Below are positions 57,705 through 64,000 of a stretch of 64,000 nt of DNA, in pieces. Source of the stretch: Ceraceosorus guamensis. Its lineage: Eukaryota; Basidiomycota; Exobasidiomycetes; Ceraceosorales; Ceraceosoraceae. The stretch lies in assembly GCF_003144195.1 (NCBI RefSeq), contig NW_020290070.1, positions 4,237 through 68,236 on the forward strand, written 5' to 3'. Position numbers and translations under genes: made by a program. Position 1 is the first letter of the stretch; each line of letters begins with the position of its first letter. The notes beneath the pieces were generated by a model. It was given only the letters and a program-made list of their open reading frames with translations. It was not told the DNA's origin and searched no databases.

Positions 57705-58883
57705 TCAATCCTTTAGCGTTTTCTTCTTCCTCAAATCCTTGCCTTTCCCACCCTTGCCCATCTTTCCTGTTCCTCTCTTTCTCAATGCAATAGCCGCTCT
57801 GCCCCCATTCTGCAGTATCCTCTTTTCCTTCTCCTTTCTCTCTTCCATGTGTCTCTTTCTTCTCTCTTTCAACTTCTCATTCTGAGCTTTGCGATCCGCT
57901 GCAGTACTATAGGATTGCTGGGCCCTATGCTTACCAGCCAAGAACGGCTTGGACCCTCCTCCGCCCAGTATCGGATCGGTAAAAGAAGTCTCTTCAGCAT
58001 TCTGATGAGGGCTCTCATCTACCAATGCAGAGATGGAAGCTGCTGCTGCTTCTTGAGCAGTCAAGGTGCCCTTCTTGCCATTGCCCCGTCGAGCCGAGCC
58101 GCTGCGCGATCGAGCAGCTTCCTGCTTCTTGAGCAGAGACTGCGACTTTTTGGCTAGCCGACGCGAACTGGCTGGGAGCTCGTCTACCGTACGCAGCTTT
58201 GAAGCGGAGAGGTTTGCCGGCGCCAAAGAGGTGGATACTGCTTGACTAGCCCGAGCGAGTCTCAGTTCTTCTTCTGCCGGATCAGCTGTCGGATCCCACT
58301 CTGACACCGTGACTGAAGTTTGATGACCCGGTGTTTCGTAGGTAGAGACTGAGCAGTACAAATCGAGGCTGCGCTGAGGAGACTGTCACGCATAGAGCTC
58401 CACTCTTGCCCAATTCAACTCACCCTCGATCGGTCTCTCCTTCTCGACTTCCCCTTCATCTTCCTCATCATCTTCCTCCTCCTCCTCTTCAGACCCCAAG
58501 CCCAAAGCCAACCTTTCCAACTTTACATTTTCCTTTGCCTTGTTCTTCTTTGCCTCTTTAGCCTCTTTTTTAGCCGCTTTTGCTTCCTCTTTAGCTCTCT
58601 TCAGCGCATTGGCTCTGGCCTTTTCGATTCTCTCCTGTTTCCTCTTCCGAAATCCAGTGAGGTACTCGTGCCTGCTCGCTTCGTCAAAGGCAACGTTGTT
58701 GGAGGATCTGCCTTCTTTGCGCTTTTTGCGAGCGGGAGGAGCAGAAGCGCCTAGAGCGTTCAATCGGTCAGAGACGTTTGAAAATTTGGATTTGCCGCCG
58801 CGATACTTTGAACTGCCGCCAGAGCTGCGAGACCTGCTCGACGCCAGACCAGACTCCGTGAATGCTTGCAGAGGTGCTTCCAT
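57705..58883 (-). CDS. NOL12/Rrp17-type rRNA processing protein
   Basis: Two exons (58883-58424, 58348-57705) give 367 residues. Rrp17 (human NOL12) is a nucleolar exonuclease-like factor for 5' end processing of 5.8S and 25S rRNA precursors. The N-terminal hallmark is VAFDEASRHEYLTGFRKRKQ (about residues 65-90), followed by a long Lys/Ala/Glu coiled coil, and an acidic Glu/Asp run (about 130-145). The second half is basic and repetitive, with RKAQNEKLKERRKRHMEE and a Lys/Gly-rich end (KMGKGGKGKDLRKKKTLKD). The region before the hallmark contains RKKRKEG, a likely nuclear signal. The junction joins RPIEG to VSTYETPGH and was chosen by phase. Total length is typical to slightly long (yeast Rrp17 about 235). 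Confidence 0.85.
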
Positions 58884-59517
58884 GTTGACCCAGGAGAATG
58901 CGTCGCAGCAGAAAATGTCCAGATCTGATGCTCGAGGAGCAGGCTCGGACTGTGTGTCTGCACACGTTGCTGATGTGTGCGCGCCTAGTATGGAGGATGA
59001 GGTATCTTGTGAGGAAATGATCGGCCCATTCGGCCAAAGGAGAGGTCCTGCAAGATTCGTGATTCGAATTCCACGGCTTAATGAGCTGCACGAGGACGCG
59101 GACAGCGCCCAAATTTTAGACGCACGTGACTCGTCTCTACCGCTTCTTCTCGCAGCTTGCACGCGAAGGGAAGACTCTTCTGTGCAGGCGCGAGGTGATC
59201 ACATGTTCTATCCTCACACATCTCACCTTTCTATTTGCTATTCACACCGAACCGACGCTCGACGCAGTATTCACGCTACTCAAGACTTGTGCCGAGGCTC
59301 TCATCTCATCGACGATCGCAGCTCTTGTCTCAGGCAGCCCCGCGCGCGACGCTGCATTGCAGGGAAGGCCAAACCATTTTAGCTAAACCATTCGCGTTCT
59401 CGACTTCGCAGCGTGAGCGACATTCCGACACAGGAGCCTCACAATTCTGCGTCTGTTGCTCAAAAGCTTCCATTCTTCGTCCTTTGTCAGTCTTGCGCAA
59501 AGCCGCCGCTGTCCGAC
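58884..59517. promoter_or_regulatory. Divergent intergenic region NOL12 / uS7m
   Basis: 634 bases between the two start codons; both promoters must lie here. An A-T-T-C-G-T-G-A-T-T motif at 59055-59064 is about 170 bases upstream of NOL12. Confidence 0.45.
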
Positions 59518-60318
59518 ATGAGGCCACATTGCCTAGCATTCTTATCGCGAAACACTTCTACGCGCTCCGGGGCCCTTACCATTGGGTCATCCGTCCGGGG
59601 AGCCTCGGCATCCTTTTCGAGTTGCAGTCGACGAGCCGAGGAGCATCGGTCTCTGTTTGACCAAGACTCGTCTCAGTCGGACGACGTCAAACCTCTATTT
59701 CCAGGTGGTAGGATCTCGGCACGGAAGCGTCCAGGCGCATCATCTTCCGGTGGTCCATCCAGCGCAAAGCCGCCCGCATCATCTTCCACAGCCGCGCAAG
59801 AGGCGGTACAACTACCGGGCATGCCCACCACCGCTCCTGCCCAATTCTTCGATTCTGAACCTGCTCAATTTGGATACACAAAGGACAGCCTACCGTTCAG
59901 GGTAGATCCCATCTTGGAACGCTTCATCAATATCCTGATGAAGGATGGCAAGAAGCAGCGCGCATCGCGTCAAGTGCACAAGATGTTGGAGTTGCTTTCG
60001 CAGATGACGCGCACCAATCCAGTGGTCGCGCTGAGTCGTGCGATCCAACAAGCCTCTCCCCTGACGCGCATGCAGAGTCAAAGGCAAGGCGCAAGGACGC
60101 TTCAAGTTCCCATCGCTTTGAACGAGAGGCAAGGACAGAGAAGGGCTATCCAGGGCATCATCAATGCTAGCGAAAAGAGAAACGACAGGGATCTGTCGGC
60201 TAGATTGGCACTCGAGGTCTGCGCCGTGCTCGACGGCACCAGCAACGTGCTGGCCAAGAAGGAGGAGGCTCACAAGATCGCCACCATGAACAGGTCCAAT
60301 TTGAGCACAAAGGTCTAG
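59518..60318 (+). CDS. Mitochondrial ribosomal protein uS7m (Rsm7-like)
   Basis: Intronless, 266 residues. uS7m is a small-subunit protein at the head of the mitochondrial ribosome. The N-terminus (MRPHCLAFLSRNTSTRSG) is basic, Ser/Thr-rich and lacks acidic residues, a good mitochondrial presequence. The S7 domain occupies about residues 125-265: DPILERFINILMKDGKKQ, NPVVALSRAIQQASPLTRMQ, LQVPIALNERQGQRRAI and ARLALEVCAVLDGTSNVLAKKEEAHKIA, all matching bacterial and mitochondrial S7 segments. A Ser/Ala/Pro-rich linker (about 60-115) separates presequence and domain. The frame is open upstream, but ATG 59518 is the first in-frame ATG and places the presequence correctly. Confidence 0.93.
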   Translation: MRPHCLAFLSRNTSTRSGALTIGSSVRGASASFSSCSRRAEEHRSLFDQDSSQSDDVKPLFPGGRISARKRPGASSSGGPSSAKPPASSSTAAQEAVQLPGMPTTAPAQFFDSEPAQFGYTKDSLPFRVDPILERFINILMKDGKKQRASRQVHKMLELLSQMTRTNPVVALSRAIQQASPLTRMQSQRQGARTLQVPIALNERQGQRRAIQGIINASEKRNDRDLSARLALEVCAVLDGTSNVLAKKEEAHKIATMNRSNLSTKV

Positions 60319-60801
60319 GCAGCTCGCGCAGCATGGCACTCCGTCTGCGCTCGCATGCTCACCTACACACCTCATTCGAACCATCTCTTGCGATTCGTTC
60401 CATCGTTCTCCCCTCAACCTGATTGCACACGCTCTGAAGGTGTAGATTACGACATTTCTGCCCAAATAAAGAAGACCTCTGCTAGTCACTTCGGAGATCA
60501 GTGGGAGACTGAGAGGCGGGGCGAGCAAGGATACAGAGTTGCGGCGTTCGTCTGCTAGTAATGGCGCACGATGGAATAGAAGTGCAAGGTGGAACCTGTG
60601 TCAGAGACAAATTTCACTTGGAGTACATCTTTCAAGGCTTTCGTAGGTGTGCCTGAGTTGATGGACCTCTGTATTTCAGTCGACGGATCTCCGAGGAAGA
60701 CCGCTGTACGTATGCTCCCAACGTGCGGGTCGATAAGGTGACGTGTGCGCACGCTTCGAGAAGATGATCAAGACTCTGCCACGAGAGACAAAGGGAGCTT
60801 T
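60319..60801. other. Convergent spacer
   Basis: 483 bases between two gene ends. Contains a candidate poly(A) signal for the uS7m transcript (60465-60470). No gene seen. Confidence 0.5.
60465..60470 (+). terminator. Candidate poly(A) signal AATAAA
   Basis: AATAAA lies 147 bases after the uS7m stop codon on the same strand, a plausible distance. Fungal signals are degenerate, so this is only a candidate. Confidence 0.35.
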
Positions 60802-62580
60802 TCACTGGCCGTTCATGGAAGAGTGTTGGCGAGACCTTGCAAAAGGATTGCTTGGAGATTTGGGAACATAGCCCTCGCTGCTCTCGCTCGCATTTCTCGA
60901 ACGGGACGATACGAAGGGGCGCTCGATGTCACCTTCATCTGGGGAATCTACCGCTGCCACGTTCTCGTCTCGTAGCTGAAGCTGAGCGAGAGCATCCTCG
61001 CGCAGGAAAGGGTTGGTGCTCCTGCGCCGAGGCGCTGGAGGTAGAGGTGGAGGAGGCGGTGGTGCTGGACGAGACTTGACTTGATCACGGTTAGGCACTG
61101 GAGGTGGAGGTGGTCTTCCAGAGCCTGAATTTGAGCTCGTTTGGCGCTCAAGCTCTGGCCCTGGTCTAACACTCGACGTGACCGAGGTTAGATTCTCATC
61201 TTCAAAGGGTGACTTATCATGCAGGATTTCTAGGTCTTTGACGTCTCGCTGCGCGCCCTTGTATGACGTTCGTAGGTCGCCAGACGTCTCGGCCACCGCT
61301 TTGACGTTCTTGCTACCAAAGGTTCGCCAGGAAGAAAGGTTGCGCAAAGTCTGGGGTCGCTTGCTTGCTGATGACTCGCTAAACCCTCGAGCGGGGATTG
61401 GCGGCGAGTCGGAAGGCGATGAAGAAGGATCGCTCTTGGCTAGAGTGGCATTTCGGTCCTTGTCGGTACCTGGCAAAGCACGGTACCGGCTGAAAGGACT
61501 GCGTTTCGGAGAGCCGGACGCAGGCCTGGCTCCGCTTGCCTTGTCCACATCCTCTTCATCTTCCTCTCCAAAAAGACTGTGCGACCTCAGAGGTGCAGTG
61601 TCCTTGTTCCTGCTCGCGAACATCACGCCAGCAGAACTTTCGCTACCTCCCCTCTGCCTTGCGACGCGCGCCTTGGAATCCTCTATAGCTTCCCCACTCT
61701 TGCTGGCGCTCGAGCTGTCGACTCTCGGCTTGGTCGGACTACCAAGTGGCGCGTATTTTGAGGCGCTCGCCTTCCCAGCAACAGTAGCTCTGCTTTCTTC
61801 TGGTCCAAGGCCAAGAATCGGCGCTGCACTGCTAGGTGGTGAATGCGGTGTTGTAGGCGACCCCAATTGATTCACGCTTGAATCGTCAAAATGCAGGCTT
61901 CGATGGTTGAAACCAGCCGAAGTTGGCGAAGCTGGCAGGACGGTCGCGGCAGATGGATCCTCTAGTCGAGTAGGTGAACCAACCTCCACCAGTCCTCGGA
62001 GTTCATTGGCTGCAATGAGTGGCACAGAGCGTGTTCGACTTGGCATGCGTTGAAACGCCTTGCCATCTGTCTTGGTGTGGTCCTGTCGTGCGCAAAGAGG
62101 GGCAAGAGTGAGCGAGATGCCGAAGAGCTCGCGATGCGACCCTCGACATACCGGAAACAAAGTCAGATGCTAAGGTGCACGGAGGGGAGAAGAGGGTCAA
62201 AGTGAGCTATTCGATGAGTAATCCTTAGTATGCATTTGCCGCTTTGCCCCTATTCTCGCCTTGCGAGACGCATACAGCCTACTCCGCACGGAACCTAAAT
62301 CCCACAAATCGAGGCTCCACTCAGATCGACTCACCGCAGAGAGAGCTTCAGCTCCGGCATAAGGAATACCACAACCTCTGCACGTAAAAGCTTTGATCTC
62401 GTCGGCCCTCCTCCTAGCCAAGGCTTCCTCCTGTTCATCCGCGGCACCTCCAGTGATGCTATCTAGCAAATTGACCGTTCTGCTTCGCAGATTTGCCAAA
62501 GGAGAAGATATTGCCGAGTGAGATCTTCTAGAGGCAGAAATCGCCCAATCGTAGTGTCGTGGCTTGCTCCTGACCGACAT
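60802..62580 (-). CDS. Unknown protein with CxxC N-terminal motif and proline-rich tail
   Basis: Three exons (62580-62335, 62169-62152, 62082-60802) give 514 residues; the middle exon is 18 bases long and codes HLTLFP. It is kept because its AG and GT borders are clean and all phases are 0; skipping it would also stay in frame. The N-terminal 82 residues end in AFTCRGCGIPYAGAEALS, a C-x-x-C-G pair that could be half of a zinc site; no second Cys pair follows, so a folded zinc finger is uncertain. The rest is Ser/Pro/Arg-rich and disordered, with many S-P sites and a poly-Pro segment (RPPPPPVP, then PAPPPPPPLPPAP) typical of SH3 or profilin ligands. Repeats of S-x-x-NPF (about 440 and 505) resemble NPF endocytosis motifs. 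I do not recognise the family. A role in endocytosis or actin is speculation. Confidence 0.6.
62152..62169 (-). other. Candidate 18-base microexon
   Basis: Flanked by TTAG on the 5' side and GTATGT on the 3' side on the minus strand; encodes HLTLFP in frame between exon 1 and exon 3. Could equally be an unused pair of splice-like sites within one 252-base intron. Confidence 0.45.
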
Positions 62581-64000
62581 GGTGGCTGGTGAGGGAAAGG
62601 AAGTCGAAAGCAAGATGGGCAGATTGAAGCAGGACGTGTAGAGGAGATGAGACCGCTGATAGATTGTTAAATGAAGAGGTGAACAATCTAGCGAAAGGTA
62701 AGCGAGGCGGCGTATTGACCACCTGGGGTCCGGACCGAGAGGGTAGTATCCACGCTATAAGCGACCGCGGAGGTCGTTCGAGGGGCTCGCGGCAAGATGG
62801 GTCCGGATGGACATGTACGTAGTGTACGCACGAGAACACTGGATATGCGATCTAGTGCGCTTTTGCTGAGTCTCACGCGCACCCAACGGCCTCACCCTTC
62901 CAGCGCCTTCAAAGCAGGTAGCCTTGTGAGTCACGTTCTTTGTGCACTGTTCGACTCGACTGTACACCGGTGTTTGCCAATGTTCCGATTCGCAGAGTGA
63001 TCAGCCGCAGTGCACGTTTCGAGTCCGCCCTCGCATGCAAGGATGGAAGTTGGTCCAAAGTCAAGCGCCTTCAATCGGTGATGGATGCTCAAGGAGGGTC
63101 GGGATCGCGGCCAAGGTATCTCGCTGCGCCGATTGATATGCGCGACGATTTATGACTGTAGAGGGTTGCTATGCACAGTCAGGGCCGCATGGTTTCGTCG
63201 GCTTGATAAGCGGTCGAGGTGCGCATGCGCGTCCGGATGAAGGAAGGTGTTTGCTGTTCTTTACAAGTCACTGCCGAGAAGCAAGACGACTGATGAATGT
63301 GTATGTTGTCTGATCGCTGCTGAGAACTGCTCAAAGCAAAGTTGTGCGGCGTTGGAAAGCAAATAGTCACTCAGTGCGACTGAGGGGAACGATGCGGTCC
63401 TTCTCAGTCGGTTTTCCAGATGCATGCTTTCCAGTCACCTCGTGCCGGACTCGGACATGCGCTCGCCCGTGCGTGAAGAGCCTCCACACCGTCAGCTCTA
63501 TAGCAGAATAAAGCAGACCCTTTCTTCCTTTTCGCGAGCGCGGCAGCTTCACAATGACGGGCGGTATTACAGCTGCTAGTCAAGTGCACACGACCACCAC
63601 CCTCCTCGGCAAATGATGAGTGCTTGAATAGCTCGCTTGGCGGCCATATCATGCATAGCCTCCTCCTACCTTCTCCACAAAAGCCCAGGCCTGATACAGT
63701 GTGAGTGATAGTATCAGGCAGGGTCTTTTCTGCAGCTACTATATATAGCTCTTGCATGCGTCATGCATCTCTTGCGCCGAATCATCACAGTCAGCAGGCG
63801 CCACGCAAGTCTACAACGGTGCGGTCACGGTCACGCAGTCATCACAGTCGTGAGTCACTTGCCATCTGATGCTGATGCTGCAGTCATTCACATTTCGAGT
63901 CGCGTGCTTCCGCGTGCCCATACATATATATGCGGTGCGCGGCGTGCCAGCAGGCGCGTGAATCAACGCCCAGGTTTTGAGTTTGAGTGGCTTGCGTCGC
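62581..64000. other. Right-end spacer
   Basis: 1.4 kb upstream of the last gene. Only short overlapping open frames on both strands were found, none with motifs. It contains TATATA near 63741-63747 and 63924-63930 and a CAGTCGTGAGTCAC element near 63846-63859. A gene beyond the window may have its promoter here. Confidence 0.45.

Noticed and set aside
63367-63757. Overlapping minus-strand open frames at the right end
   Set aside because: Short, without motifs or splice context; likely promoter or spacer DNA.

Overview
The window reads as nuclear DNA of a basidiomycete fungus, most likely a smut-type yeast or mould (Ustilaginomycotina). The evidence is single-copy eukaryotic housekeeping genes split by many short GT-AG introns (about 50-240 bases, donors mostly GTGAGT), short intergenic spaces, mixed strand order without operons, and proteins such as Hrq1, Ctk3, DUF3605 and a CYP53-type P450. 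The lineage below Basidiomycota is inference. Exon models were built by hand: reading frames were checked to close across every junction, and family motifs were used to choose between splice sites.

Left part (1-26.8 kb): NASP/Sim3-type histone chaperone (-), GNAT acetyltransferase (+), small secreted protein (+), PlsC-type acyltransferase (+), 7-TM receptor-like protein (+), CTD kinase subunit Ctk3 (-), RNA polymerase subunit Rpb5 (+), CYP53-like P450 (+), Nudix hydrolase (-) and a DNAJC28/DUF1992 protein (+).

Middle part (27-48.4 kb): TMEM184/Ost-alpha-type membrane protein with a very long tail (-), DUF3605 protein (+), Hrq1 helicase (-), WW-domain protein (+), eIF3m (-), a small unknown protein (-), ribosomal protein eL6 (+), RNA polymerase I subunit A49 (-) and a DUF2462/L10K-type protein (+).

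Right part (48.4-64 kb): a gene-poor 5.2 kb stretch with a possible DNA-transposon remnant, a large unknown Ser/Pro-rich probable nuclear protein (+), NOL12/Rrp17 (-), mitochondrial ribosomal protein uS7m (+), and a Cys- and proline-rich unknown protein with an apparent 18-base microexon (-).

About half of the genes serve gene expression: chaperoning of histones, Pol I and Pol II subunits, a CTD kinase, translation initiation, ribosomal proteins and rRNA processing. Several sit head to head and share short upstream regions. I saw no tRNA, rRNA, CRISPR array, intact transposon, retroelement or biosynthetic gene cluster. The strongest unexplained signal is a ten-base near-palindrome, A-Y-T-C-G-T-G-A-Y-T, that recurs in spacers throughout the window.
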